Source: Ligilactobacillus apodemi DSM 16634 = JCM 16172 | Lineage (GTDB): Bacteria > Bacillota > Bacilli > Lactobacillales > Lactobacillaceae | Direction of reading: 5' to 3' | NCBI RefSeq assembly: GCF_001434405.1 | Contig: NZ_AZFT01000002.1 | Location: 1 to 64,000 of the forward strand | DNA: 64,000 nt | Shown here: one piece after another, positions 35,004 to 44,102 of the stretch | Layout: every line of letters begins with the position of its first letter | Position numbering within the stretch: the stretch's first letter is position 1 | The notes under the pieces: generated by a model | Database searches by the model: none | Told to the model about the DNA's origin: nothing | Seen by the model: only the letters and a program-made list of their open reading frames with translations | Made by a program: the position numbers and the translations under genes

Positions 35004-35042
35004 ATAAAAAAATAAAAATCAACCACTTAAGGCTGATTTTTA
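35004..35042 (-). terminator. Terminator of hemH
   Basis: AAAAATCA / TGATTTTT stem around a 12-nt loop with T runs on the minus strand, at the hemH stop codon. Confidence 0.65.
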
Positions 35043-35978
35043 TTTAACTAAATCATTTAATAAAGCGATAAATTGCGGGTCATCGTTTAAGCATGGCACC
35101 ACATCAAAGAGCTCGCCACCAGCTTTAGTAAAGACTTCCGCATTTTCGATCTCTAACTCATGTAAAGTTTCTAAACAGTCAGAGACAAACGAAGGTGAAA
35201 CAACTAAGATCTTCTTAGTCCCTTGTTTTGGTAATTCAGCGATCGTCTGATCAAATGCTGGCGTCAACCATTCAGCTGGACCAAATTTCGATTGGTAAGT
35301 GTGGAGCATCTCTACTTCTGGCAAACGTTCTTTTAACGCTGCCGTCGTTTCTTGACACTGTTGTTCATACGGATCGCCCTTATCAACGTAGCTCTTAGGA
35401 ATCCCATGATAAGAGATCACCAATTTATCATAAGCTTTTTGATCCCATTTTTCCTTGATTTTACTTGCTAATAAGTCTAAGTAGGCTTCCTTTTCATAAA
35501 ACGAAGTCACGAATCTTAAGTTTGGCACATAAGTCCGGCGGTGAAAGAATTTCAAGACAGCATCATTGACCGAGCCTACCGTCGTTGTTGAATATTGAGG
35601 ATAAAGCGCAATGATCCGCAGATCGGTGATCTTTTCAGCTTCAAACTCGGCCAAAACATGTGGAATACTTGGTTCGCTGTAACTAAAGGCATATTTGACA
35701 CTGGTGTCAGGATTGAGCGCTTGTAATAAGTCACGTTGCCGTTCAGTATAATATTTTAAAGGTGAACCATATTCATCTGACCAGATCTCTTGGTAAAGAG
35801 CCGCAGATTTTTGCGGACGCTTAGGCAAGATCATTAACTCTAAAATTGGCTTCCAAATAATATCTGGCGTGTCGATCACGCGTTTATCACCTAAGAATTT
35901 GCGCAAGTAAGGGCGCAAATGTTTGGCATCTGGCTGTTCTGGCGTACCTAAATTGATCAGTAAAATTCCTTTTTTCAT
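35040..35978 (-). CDS. hemH: Ferrochelatase (coproporphyrin III type in Gram-positives)
   Basis: Inserts Fe2+ into porphyrin. 312 residues, with INLGTPEQPD at the N-terminus, LYPQYSTTTVGS (about 125), the metal-site His191 in ISYHGIPKSYVDKGDPY and the Glu region VSDCLETLHELEIEN (about 265). Lactobacilli generally lack the rest of haem synthesis, so a lone ferrochelatase may modify porphyrins taken from host or diet. The gene lies 40 bp behind a small HTH gene on the same strand. Confidence 0.92.
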   Translation of the reverse strand: MKKGILLINLGTPEQPDAKHLRPYLRKFLGDKRVIDTPDIIWKPILELMILPKRPQKSAALYQEIWSDEYGSPLKYYTERQRDLLQALNPDTSVKYAFSYSEPSIPHVLAEFEAEKITDLRIIALYPQYSTTTVGSVNDAVLKFFHRRTYVPNLRFVTSFYEKEAYLDLLASKIKEKWDQKAYDKLVISYHGIPKSYVDKGDPYEQQCQETTAALKERLPEVEMLHTYQSKFGPAEWLTPAFDQTIAELPKQGTKKILVVSPSFVSDCLETLHELEIENAEVFTKAGGELFDVVPCLNDDPQFIALLNDLVK

Positions 35979-36019
35979 CTTCTATCCTCATTATTCATTA
36001 TTTTACACACATTAACTTC

Positions 36020-36301
36020 CTAGCGATTCATTCCATCTAAATGTTTTTCATATAATACTTGTGCGATCGAACTTGGTAAAATTTTTTGTTCGACTAAAAA
36101 ATCTAAATAACCTTTAAAATCTGCATCCCCGTTTGTCTGCGGTAATAAATCCGTTTTCAGTTTATCGATCCGTTTTTTTAATACAAAATAAGACATCCCC
36201 GTCATATTTGATAGCTTGGACAACTTAAAATCTGCATCAGCTAATTGATACAACAAACTAACGTCATCTTGATCTAAAAGATCATACCATTTTTTTGTCA
36301 C
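36020..36301 (-). CDS. Small winged-helix-like protein, possibly a Mga-type HTH alone
   Basis: 93 residues from a GTG behind AAGGGG (TKKWYDLLDQDD); the frame extends upstream but without a ribosome binding site. VSLLYQLADADFKLSKLSN followed by MTGMSYFVLKKRIDKLKTDL fits the N-terminal helix-turn-helix of Mga/antiterminator-like regulators. The PRD and EIIB-like domains of those proteins are absent, so it is either a truncated regulator or a short standalone one. It precedes hemH and may be co-transcribed. Confidence 0.6.
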   Translation of the reverse strand: MTKKWYDLLDQDDVSLLYQLADADFKLSKLSNMTGMSYFVLKKRIDKLKTDLLPQTNGDADFKGYLDFLVEQKILPSSIAQVLYEKHLDGMNR

Positions 36302-36617
36302 AATGATCCCCTTCTTCATCAAAAAAAATAGTAGCACTTACATTTCATAACCATTATATACTAGCTAATCGTCAAAAAGTGATTCTAAAGCATTTCTTAG
36401 GCAATTATAATCTCTAAAATTTATACATATTCAATAAAATTCAAATAAATTTGATTTTTTTTAAACAATATAAAATTTATTTTTCTTTTAAAATAAGGTT
36501 TTCCTTATCAAAGCATATTTATATTAAAAGTCAATAGCCATTATTTATTTTTGGGGGTATATACTTACATCGTTGAGTGATAACTGTTCTCCATTATAGG
36601 CAAAATGACGGTAAAAT
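36302..36617. other. AT-rich intergenic region, no gene seen
   Basis: No supported gene or clear promoter besides TTGAGT-16 bp-TATAGG at about 36572-36599, which would drive the structured region behind it. Confidence 0.35.
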
Positions 36618-36884
36618 CTCAACTATCCATAATAAAAGAGGTGATGATCCGTTGCTGTTTCGGTTAGGTAACGTAAGCCATAACTCCATTAGTGGCTTGC
36701 TAACCCACATTCACTATCCTGACAGCCGGCCTACTGATCAACTGGATGGAGTAGATTCCCTAACAACATCCTGCTTAACTTTAGCTACTTTTCCCAGCGG
36801 TCAGTTTGTTTCATTGATCTCACTCTCTAACTAATAATTGCCAAAAGACGACAAGCAAGACTACCCCCTTGCTTGTCGTCTTTT
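36618..36884 (+). ncRNA. Candidate structured RNA ending in a strong terminator
   Basis: A stem GGTTAG...AAGCCA / TGGCTT...CTAACC (about 36663-36706) is followed by a second enclosing CTGAC...GTCAG (about 36720-36804) with CTACT/AGTAG inside. A perfect 17-bp terminator AAAAGACGACAAGCAAG / CTTGCTTGTCGTCTTTT (36843-36884) ends it. A 60-85-codon open frame crosses it but looks non-coding. No riboswitch family is recognised: the GGTTAGGT start recalls the M-box, but the rest does not fit. No gene lies downstream on this strand. Confidence 0.45.
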
Positions 36885-37298
36885 GTTAGCGCGTTTTTTG
36901 CACAGTTAACAGCTTATTTTTGAAATGAGCTCGGACAACTATTTCTCATATCCTTTCCCCTGAGAGCTAGCAAACATCGCAACGTTAGCTAGATTTAGTA
37001 AATAGCTCTTGTGACATATAAATAAATTATGCTTTTTCTTGCTTCCATCGTTTTGGGCGAAGCGCGACATTTTATAGCCTGATCTTTCAGGTGAATGTGT
37101 ATTGGATTAATTTGATTAAGAACAGTCTCAAAAAATAGTGTCTGCGCCAATTTTAGCTGAAAGTAGGAAACTAAAAGCGATACAGTGCTACTTCTATACC
37201 TAAAACAGATGTTAATTAATAAAGATACATTTCAGATATACCGATAATAGTTTATCTTCCTTATATATCTATTTTGTATCCTAAAACCAAAAGAACAC
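36885..37298. other. Intergenic, no gene seen
   Basis: AT-rich spacer between the candidate RNA and racD; no ORF with a ribosome binding site on either strand. Confidence 0.35.
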
Positions 37299-37336
37299 AA
37301 AACAGCGACAACCTAAATTAACGAGTTGTCGCTGTT
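37299..37336 (-). terminator. Terminator of the murE-aslA-racD operon
   Basis: AACAGCGACAAC / GTTGTCGCTGTT around a 12-nt loop with T4 on the minus strand, just past racD. Confidence 0.82.
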
Positions 37337-37342
37337 AGTTAG

Positions 37343-38050
37343 TTATTTTTGTGTTTTATTAGCCCATTGGATCGTGCGGTCGACTAAAGTTGATTGGCTG
37401 TCTACAATTGGTAGATCGGTGATAGGTTCGCGTTCTTGGGCAAGTGATAATTCAGTACACCCTAAGATCACGACATCACACCCGGTTTCTTTGATCATTT
37501 GTGCTACTAGATCATGGAATAATTTACCATTGACAATATCTTGTTCTTTGATATCATCATAGATCAATTCATCGGTCATCTTTTGCACAGCGGGGCTTGG
37601 TTTGGCTAATTCATAACCAGCCGCCAAGATCTCTTTATCATAGATCTGATCACGGATCGTTCCCCGCGTTGCCACTAAGCCAACTTTTCTAGCTTCAGGG
37701 TAGCGGTTGCCGACTTCTTTAACGGTTTCTTTGGGCATGTGCAAAATCGGAACATCGACTGCTTTAGCCAATTCATCGTAGAAATAATGCGCCGTATTAC
37801 ATGGCAACGTGAAAAAATCAGGTCCTAAGGTCGCATACTGTTTGAAATCTTCGATCAATTCCGGCAAGGGATCAGGCTTAGTATTATCTAAAATAAATGC
37901 CGTTCTATCGGGAACAGTTGCATGGTTGACCAAGGTATAGTTGTAGTAATCTTGGTCTTTATGCGCCTTAGTCCGTAAATTTAATTGATGAATATAGCTT
38001 TCGGTCGCCATTGTTCCCATGCCACCGATAATTGTAAAAAAATTCTTCAT
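37343..38050 (-). CDS. racD: Aspartate racemase
   Basis: PLP-independent interconversion of L- and D-aspartate, supplying D-Asp for the peptidoglycan cross-bridge. 235 residues. The two catalytic Cys are in FTLPCNTAHYF (about 83) and VILGCTELSLA (about 195), with the Asp/Glu racemase start TIIGGMGTMAT. It lies 6 bp behind the ATP-grasp gene and is the last of the operon, which supports the D-Asp assignment over glutamate racemase. Confidence 0.9.
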   Translation of the reverse strand: MKNFFTIIGGMGTMATESYIHQLNLRTKAHKDQDYYNYTLVNHATVPDRTAFILDNTKPDPLPELIEDFKQYATLGPDFFTLPCNTAHYFYDELAKAVDVPILHMPKETVKEVGNRYPEARKVGLVATRGTIRDQIYDKEILAAGYELAKPSPAVQKMTDELIYDDIKEQDIVNGKLFHDLVAQMIKETGCDVVILGCTELSLAQEREPITDLPIVDSQSTLVDRTIQWANKTQK

Positions 38051-38056
38051 AGTATC

Positions 38057-39313
38057 TTATCCTTTATTTTCAGCAAAATAACGGGCAAAATTCTTCACAT
38101 AGTTATGATTCATCCATTGGATCAATAACCAGCGTTTTAAGTTCATGTCTTCTGAGTATTCGTAAGTTGTGCCGTAGCGATTTTCTTTGATCAAGGCTAA
38201 AGCATGTTCTTTATCTTCGTTTTCACGCGCATATTTCTTAAAGGTCTTAACTGGAACACCTAACCATAAAGCAGCTTGGTCGTTGTCTTTATTACAATAA
38301 ACCGTTTCAGCCTCTTTTAAGTCGCCCGTGACGTAATCACGCACGACCCATTGAGCTAAGTTATAACCGTTTAGCGTAACAAAGAAACTACTGCGGCCTT
38401 GGCGTAAGTTGATCTCAAAGAGTTTATACTTGCCATCACGAACGTCATATTTCATATCAAAGTTAGCGTAACCGGTAAATTTGATCTCTTCTAAGAAGCT
38501 TTGGATCGTATCATAAATCTCTTGGTTATATTCAGGTAAGATCGCTACATAGTTACCGATCGCAGCTGGTGCGGGATCTTCTAATAACGGATGTCCTAAA
38601 CACATCATTTTGACTTTGTGGTTTTGATCTACATAAGCGTTTAAGACGCGCATGTTGCTGTCATCGCCAGGAATGAAATCTTGTAAGATAAAGTCGCCCG
38701 TGTAACCGTTAGTATAGGCAAGGTCTACGATGCGATCAAATTCTTCGCGTGATTGGATGCGAAAGGCTTTCTTGCGCCCTTCAAAATGCACGTCGAGCCA
38801 TTCGATACTATTAGCTGGTTTTAACGCAACTGGATAGTCAAATGGTTGTGCGATCTTTTCACCCTTGTCATGCATTTCTTTAGTGATGATCTGTGTTTTT
38901 GGATATGGTAGATTATATTTTTCACAAATTTGATAGAAATTTTCTTTATTGTTCAATTGGTGCAACATGTCCACATCAATGTAAGGACAAACAAAGACAT
39001 CTTCTAATTCTTTTTTGTGACGTACGATCAATTCAGCGTAGCCATCCCCACAGCCGATCAAGATCACTGGTTCTTGGTGATCACGGTAGCTTTCCTTGAT
39101 CTTCATCATTTCATCGATCCAAACTGGGTCTTCCGAAAAACCATCGATCAATTCGAGGTCAACGATCTTGGTATAACGCGTTGGCGCTAATTCGCTTTGC
39201 GCAAAAGCTTTAACTGGTTTATGGAACATTTCATAAAATGAACGCGCCATCCCATATACATTAAAGTCACTCCCTAACAAAACCGGAGTAAAATCTGCCG
39301 TTTCAACTGCCAT
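38057..39313 (-). CDS. aslA: ATP-grasp ligase, probably D-aspartate ligase (Asl type)
   Basis: Expected to add D-Asp to the epsilon-amino group of Lys in UDP-MurNAc-pentapeptide, as the Asl enzyme of Enterococcus faecium does. 418 residues with ATP-grasp parts: FDYPVALKPANSIEW (ATP-binding Lys), FILQDFIPGDD, and KYKLFEINLRQGRSSFF (metal-binding Glu/Asn). It is flanked by murE and racD, exactly the neighbours needed for D-Asp activation, and its start overlaps the murE stop (TAATG). The symbol is a by-homology call from context. It could also be another carboxylate-amine ligase. Confidence 0.82.
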   Translation of the reverse strand: MAVETADFTPVLLGSDFNVYGMARSFYEMFHKPVKAFAQSELAPTRYTKIVDLELIDGFSEDPVWIDEMMKIKESYRDHQEPVILIGCGDGYAELIVRHKKELEDVFVCPYIDVDMLHQLNNKENFYQICEKYNLPYPKTQIITKEMHDKGEKIAQPFDYPVALKPANSIEWLDVHFEGRKKAFRIQSREEFDRIVDLAYTNGYTGDFILQDFIPGDDSNMRVLNAYVDQNHKVKMMCLGHPLLEDPAPAAIGNYVAILPEYNQEIYDTIQSFLEEIKFTGYANFDMKYDVRDGKYKLFEINLRQGRSSFFVTLNGYNLAQWVVRDYVTGDLKEAETVYCNKDNDQAALWLGVPVKTFKKYARENEDKEHALALIKENRYGTTYEYSEDMNLKRWLLIQWMNHNYVKNFARYFAENKG

Positions 39314-40848
39314 TAGTCAATATCCTCCAAAATTTCTTGTGCGATCTCAACATCAGTTGGATACAAAAGCTCTTTTCCTTTTACTTTTAAATATTTATCT
39401 TCACCCCGACCTGCTAAAACGACCACATCGGCAGAGGTACTTGCCATAAGAGCTTTTTTGACTGCTTCTTTGCGTTCAAGCTCAAAGACAACATCCACGC
39501 GCTTATGATCGATATGTTGATCGATCTCTTGGGCGATTTTTAGTGGATCTTCAAAGCCCGGATCATCGGTCGTTAAATAGGCCACATCTGCTTCTTCACT
39601 TAAAGCTTTCCCAAAACCTTCACGGCGCGAGATCCCTTTGTCGCCGGTACTTCCCAAAACAACATGGATCTTACCTGCATTAGTTTGTTTGCGCAAGAAT
39701 TTCAACAAGGCACTCAAACTTGCGTAATTATGAGCATAGTCAATATAGACCGTCCCGTGATTTTTAGACGTGATCATTTCCATGCGTCCCGGAACTTTTA
39801 CTAGCGGTAAAGCCTGTTGCGCTACACTCTTACGCGCCCCAGTGATCCCCGCTGCGATCAAAGCACTTGTTGCGTTACCTTCGTTATAATCACCGGCAAG
39901 CGCGATCTCATAGGTGCCATCAAGGTCTAAACTTTTGGCCTTTGCCGTTAAACCAGTTACCTTAAATTCACTTTGTTTTAAATCTTCAAAGTCGTTAGTG
40001 ATCTCAAAATCAACATCGACTGCAAACTCTAACTTAGCTCCTTTACGAGCATAAAGGTAGACATTTTCTGCCCCAACACTAGCTTTAGCCGTTTGGTAGA
40101 CATCGAGTAAATGTGTTGTTTCAGCATTGATCACACACGTCTTAGAATTGAGCAAAAGCTGTTCTTTGCAGAATAAATAATCAGCAAAGTTGGGGTGTTC
40201 GTTTCTCCCGATATGGTCAGGTGAGATATTTAAAAAGATCCCAATGTCATATTTCAAGCCGTAGACCCGGCTCTTTTTATAGGCTTGGGAGGAAACTTCC
40301 ATGACCAAATGATTCATCCCATTATTGACTGCTTGGCGCATATCATGAAATAAATCAAGGGATTCAGGGGTCGTTAGATCGGACTTGAACCGTTGATCTG
40401 GTTCATTTCCTAAGATCCGGTCGATCGTCGAAAATAGCGCAGTCCGATCACTTGTCGCTTCCGCTAAGATCCCACGGGCAAAATAAGCCGAGGTGGTCTT
40501 ACCTTTTGTCCCCGTATAGGCAATGATGAATAGCTCATTTTGGGGATAGTCATAAAAAGCTGCCCCTAAAAGTGCCATTGTTTTTTGAACGTCAGCCACG
40601 ATGACCGCGGTCATACCTTCGCCTTCAGGATAATATTGTTCGGCAACATATCCGGTGGCTCCGGCTTCTTTAGCCATCGTAAGGTATTCTGGTTTGAAAT
40701 TCCCCTTGCAGATAAAGAGCGCTTGGTCCCTAACTTTACGGGAATCATAAGTAATGTTAGTAAAGGTCTCAGTCTGTGGTGCAACCAAGACTGATTGTAA
40801 TAATTGGTGTTCTTTTAATAATTGTTTTATTTCTGGTACAGAAAGCAC
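39313..40848 (-). CDS. murE: UDP-N-acetylmuramoyl-tripeptide synthetase MurE, probably L-lysine-adding
   Basis: Adds the third stem-peptide residue. 511 residues. ATP site GTKGKTTSAYFARGIL (about 114), carbamoylated Lys region and substrate motifs, VIDYAHNYASL-type YIDYAHNYASLSALL (about 355) and STGDKGISRREG. The third-residue motif reads TTDDPGFEDP, not the DNPR of Dap-specific enzymes, which suggests L-Lys. The start is GTG behind GAGGAG. It heads the racD operon, so wall stem and cross-bridge are made from one transcript. Confidence 0.93.
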   Translation of the reverse strand: MLSVPEIKQLLKEHQLLQSVLVAPQTETFTNITYDSRKVRDQALFICKGNFKPEYLTMAKEAGATGYVAEQYYPEGEGMTAVIVADVQKTMALLGAAFYDYPQNELFIIAYTGTKGKTTSAYFARGILAEATSDRTALFSTIDRILGNEPDQRFKSDLTTPESLDLFHDMRQAVNNGMNHLVMEVSSQAYKKSRVYGLKYDIGIFLNISPDHIGRNEHPNFADYLFCKEQLLLNSKTCVINAETTHLLDVYQTAKASVGAENVYLYARKGAKLEFAVDVDFEITNDFEDLKQSEFKVTGLTAKAKSLDLDGTYEIALAGDYNEGNATSALIAAGITGARKSVAQQALPLVKVPGRMEMITSKNHGTVYIDYAHNYASLSALLKFLRKQTNAGKIHVVLGSTGDKGISRREGFGKALSEEADVAYLTTDDPGFEDPLKIAQEIDQHIDHKRVDVVFELERKEAVKKALMASTSADVVVLAGRGEDKYLKVKGKELLYPTDVEIAQEILEDID

Positions 40849-41078
40849 GGGGCCATCTCCTCATTTACTTAATACATACTAATAATTATCGCACGTTTTG
40901 CTCTAAAAATAAAATAGACTCTGCGCAAAACATTTCAACTGATATTTTAGCTTATGCCCTTCTAAAATTAAAGCCAAAGCCTTAGTTGAATTTTAGTTTC
41001 ACTATTCGGAACTTTTTTGCTATCCTTTTTAAAAGAACATTAACCTTGTATGCTAGATTGCGAAAGGTGGAAATGTCC

Positions 41079-41819
41079 ATGGATAACAATAAATATCTCC
41101 TTTCAACACTTGTTAAAGCTAAAGACGTCTTAACGCTCTTACAAGCAAAAACTTCGGTCACGTTACATGAAGTCATGACCGCATTGAATCTGAGTAAGAC
41201 AACAGCTTTTCGCTTACTTTACTCATTAACTGAACTTGATTTTCTAATCAAACACAAAAATCGTTACTATTTGAAGAACTATTTCTTTGCCACTAAGCTT
41301 GAGCAGCGCATCAACTGGTCAGCGGTCCCAATTTTAAAACCGCTAGTCTACAAATATCAGCTGAGTGCTTATATTGGGATCATTTTTCAAAATGAGATCG
41401 TCATTACTCAGGTGATCCCCGCTAAACAGCACCCCGATGACCTGGACCGCTTAGGGTAAAGTTTGCCCTTAAATACTAGTGCCATGGATAAATGTGCCTT
41501 AGCATTTTTACTCCCAAAACTGCAAGATCAAATGCTATATTTAAACGATTTTCCTCAAAAGACCAAACATACGCTGACCGACACGACATCTTTAAAGCAC
41601 AACCTTAAAGTGATCTTAGCGCAAGGTTATGCTTTAGACGACGAAGAAAAAGAGCTCAACTTTAGATGCGTTTCCGCACCTATTATGGAGTCAGATAAAA
41701 CTGTCGCTGTTTTAGGTCTATCCGGTTCATTAGACGCACTAAAGCGTTGTGATATCAAGCACCTTGCCAAAGATATGCGCCAAAAAAGTAACGAGATCGA
41801 ACAAACATTATTACATTAA
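41079..41819 (+). pseudogene. IclR-family regulator interrupted by an in-frame TAA
   Basis: The winged helix (LLSTLVKAKDVLTLL, then TLHEVMTALNLSKTTAFRLLYSL) and the C-terminal ligand domain both sit in one frame. A TAA (41457-41459) falls between DRLG and SLPLNTSAMDKCALA, where intact IclR proteins read on without a break. Full length would be about 246 residues. The start is ATG after AAAGGTGG (41073 or 41079). With the neighbouring isochorismatase-like gene also broken by TAA, the locus looks degenerate; a read error or readthrough remains possible. Confidence 0.78.
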
Positions 41820-41835
41820 AGCGAGGAAAAAAATT

Positions 41836-42432
41836 ATGTTAACTAAAGATAAGACTGCTCTTTTAGTGATCGATCTACAAAATGACAACATGAGCATCGG
41901 TGGTAAATCCGAAAAAAGTGGTGCTGTCGAACATGCTAAAAAACAAAACATCGCTAGTTTGATCAACAAAGCACATGACCTAGATATCCCCGTGTTTCAT
42001 AACCAATTTGTCGTCAAAAAATGGGCACCTGGCATCGGCCAAAATGCACCGATCTTTCAAAGTATTCGTGAGATCGACAGTGTCGTAGAAGATACTTGGG
42101 GCGCAGAAACTGTGGCAGGGATCACGATCGCACCCGAAGATTTCGTGCTCAAACGGACGCGGATGAGCGCCTTTAATGAAACCTAATTAGATACGCTTTT
42201 ACGCGGCCTTGGGATCGAAAATCTCATTGTGACTGGCGTTTGGACTAATATGGCAGTCGAACACACTTGCCGTGATGCGGCTGATCACGGCTATAATGTC
42301 ACAATTGTTACTGACGGAACGGCTAGGATCAATGACAAATGGCAAAATGCTGCCTTAAACTATGCCCTAAATAACATCGCAACTAAACTTTCTACTAAAG
42401 AAGTTTTAGCTGACCTAAGTGAGGCTAACTAA
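41836..42432 (+). pseudogene. Isochorismatase-like hydrolase interrupted by an in-frame TAA
   Basis: ALLVIDLQNDN (catalytic Asp), VLKRTRMSAF (Lys) and GVWTNMAVEHTCRDAADHGY give the isochorismatase fold of about 198 residues. A TAA (42184-42186) falls between SAFNET and LDTLLRGLGI in the same frame, where relatives have an amino acid (often Asp). The usual nucleophile Cys is replaced by Ala in TNMAVEH, with a Cys four residues later, so even intact it would not be a standard cysteine hydrolase. ATG follows GCGAGGAA. It lies between the IclR gene and the SDR gene. Confidence 0.78.
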
Positions 42433-42433
42433 C

Positions 42434-43192
42434 ATGACGCAAACTGTACTCATTACTGGCGCAGCTTCGGGGATGGGCCTTAGCATGACCAAACGCTTTT
42501 TAAGTGCCGGACAAAATGTCGTCATGGCCGATTTTGATGCGTCAAAAGGTCAAAGCATAGCTGCCAAATTTCAAACAGAATTTCCTAACCAACAAGTGGA
42601 TTTTTACCAAGTCGATGTTAGTTCACCAACCGCCGTTGACCAATTAGCTAAGCAAGTTTTAGCCAAATATGCTCACATTGATACGCTCATCAATTGCGCT
42701 GGGATCTTCGCTAAAGGGGCGCTCCACGAACTGACGCTTGAAACTTGGAACAAAGTTTTAGCAGTCGATGTTACCGCAATTTTTTTGATGACTAAAGCCT
42801 TTATCAACACAATGATCGCGCAAAAAAGTGGCGTGATCATTAACATCGCCTCAATTTCAGGGCTTTACGGTGATTACAATATGGCAGCTTACAGTGCAGC
42901 TAAAGGCGCCGTTACTAATTTAGTGCGTTCAATGGCGTTAGATTATGGTAAATACAACATTCGAGTAAATAACATTGTCCCTGGACCAACCAATACCCCC
43001 TTATTCCAACAAAATCCGCCAGAAGTGATTGCTAAATTTAACCAAGCAAGTCCCCTTAATAAAATCGTTGAACCTGCAGATGTCGCTAATATGGCTTATT
43101 TCTTAGCCAGTGAACAAGCTCAAGCGATCACAGGTCAAAATATTCAAGTTACGGCGGGCTTTGGGATCCATTCCGGCCAACCGCAACAATAA
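42434..43192 (+). CDS. Short-chain dehydrogenase/reductase
   Basis: 252 residues, intact, with TGAASGMG (cofactor loop), DFDASKG (NAD-type), NCAGIF, Ser in NIASISG, catalytic Tyr/Lys in YSAAKGA and PGPTNTPLF. It starts 1 bp after the isochorismatase-like stop and is expected to be coupled to it, behind AGTGAGG. It is the only unbroken member of the IclR/isochorismatase/SDR set. The substrate is unknown. Confidence 0.85.
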   Translation: MTQTVLITGAASGMGLSMTKRFLSAGQNVVMADFDASKGQSIAAKFQTEFPNQQVDFYQVDVSSPTAVDQLAKQVLAKYAHIDTLINCAGIFAKGALHELTLETWNKVLAVDVTAIFLMTKAFINTMIAQKSGVIINIASISGLYGDYNMAAYSAAKGAVTNLVRSMALDYGKYNIRVNNIVPGPTNTPLFQQNPPEVIAKFNQASPLNKIVEPADVANMAYFLASEQAQAITGQNIQVTAGFGIHSGQPQQ

Positions 43193-43223
43193 AAAAACGT
43201 GTGCTTTTTTGCACACGTTTTTT
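43191..43223. terminator. Bidirectional terminator
   Basis: AAAAAACGTGTGC / GCACACGTTTTTT around a T6 loop, between the SDR gene and thrB. Confidence 0.9.
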
Positions 43224-43226
43224 GCT

Positions 43227-44102
43227 TTATCCAATAACTCTCGCCCCGAGTTGATCGATTTGCAAACTGACAAATTCGCCAGTCAACCCTTTAGCTTGAG
43301 CTTTGGCAATAAAATCAGGCATTTTTGCTGGGGCAAGTAATGTCATCACCGTTGGACCTGCGCCACTCAAATACGTTCCCTTTGCGCCTACTTCATGCCC
43401 TATTTGCCGTAATGTCGCTAAATGTGGTACTAATTTTTGGCGATATGGTTCATGATAACCATCTAATTCGATCAATTCAGCGATCAAATCAAGGTCTTTT
43501 GTCAACAACGCGGCTACCAAGGCATTGCCGACACTGCCAGCACGGACCGCTGCTTTATAGGGTAACTCGGCCGGTAAAACGCTACGACTATCTTTAGTTG
43601 CCAATTCAAAGTCGGGGATATAAGCTAAGAGCCCGATCTCTGGAAAAGTAGCAGTCAAAGTTTTGGGCTGACCATTTAACAGTAACGAAATCGTCAAATT
43701 ACCAAATAAAGCTGGGGCAACGTTATCGGGATGGCCTTCAATCTTAGTTGCAACTTCTAATAACTCTTGGTCAGTAAAAGTTTTAGCCGAAAAATGTTGG
43801 GCTAACTTGATCCCCGCCACGATCGCAGCCGAACTACTCCCCAATCCACGTGCTAACGGAATCTCTGAGATCACCTTAAAATGCAACGGAGATAAATCGG
43901 GGTCCAGTGCTAAAGCTGCTTGAACGATCAAATTTTGTTCATCACTAGGGACTTGTGACCCTAACTCATGTTCAACTTGCCAACTAGCAGTATTTTGGGC
44001 TAATATTTCCAAGGTTAAGTAACGATTGACCGCTAGTCCTAACGAGTCAAACCCCGGTCCTAAATTGGCGCTGCTAGCGGGAACAACGATTTTTACTGTC
44101 AT
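43227..44102 (-). CDS. thrB: Homoserine kinase
   Basis: GHMP kinase making O-phospho-L-homoserine for threonine. 291 residues. PASSANLGPGFDSLG at the N-terminus, the ATP loop PLARGLGSSSAAIVAG (about 86) and the C-terminal GTYLSGAGPTVMTL (about 238) are the three GHMP motifs. Start ATGA overlaps the hom stop, so it is coupled to hom. Confidence 0.95.
   Translation of the reverse strand: MTVKIVVPASSANLGPGFDSLGLAVNRYLTLEILAQNTASWQVEHELGSQVPSDEQNLIVQAALALDPDLSPLHFKVISEIPLARGLGSSSAAIVAGIKLAQHFSAKTFTDQELLEVATKIEGHPDNVAPALFGNLTISLLLNGQPKTLTATFPEIGLLAYIPDFELATKDSRSVLPAELPYKAAVRAGSVGNALVAALLTKDLDLIAELIELDGYHEPYRQKLVPHLATLRQIGHEVGAKGTYLSGAGPTVMTLLAPAKMPDFIAKAQAKGLTGEFVSLQIDQLGARVIG

Noticed and set aside
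36577-36834. 85-codon open frame over the structured region
   Set aside because: Composition is not protein-like, there is no ribosome binding site at its ATG, and the DNA is better explained by hairpins ending in a terminator.
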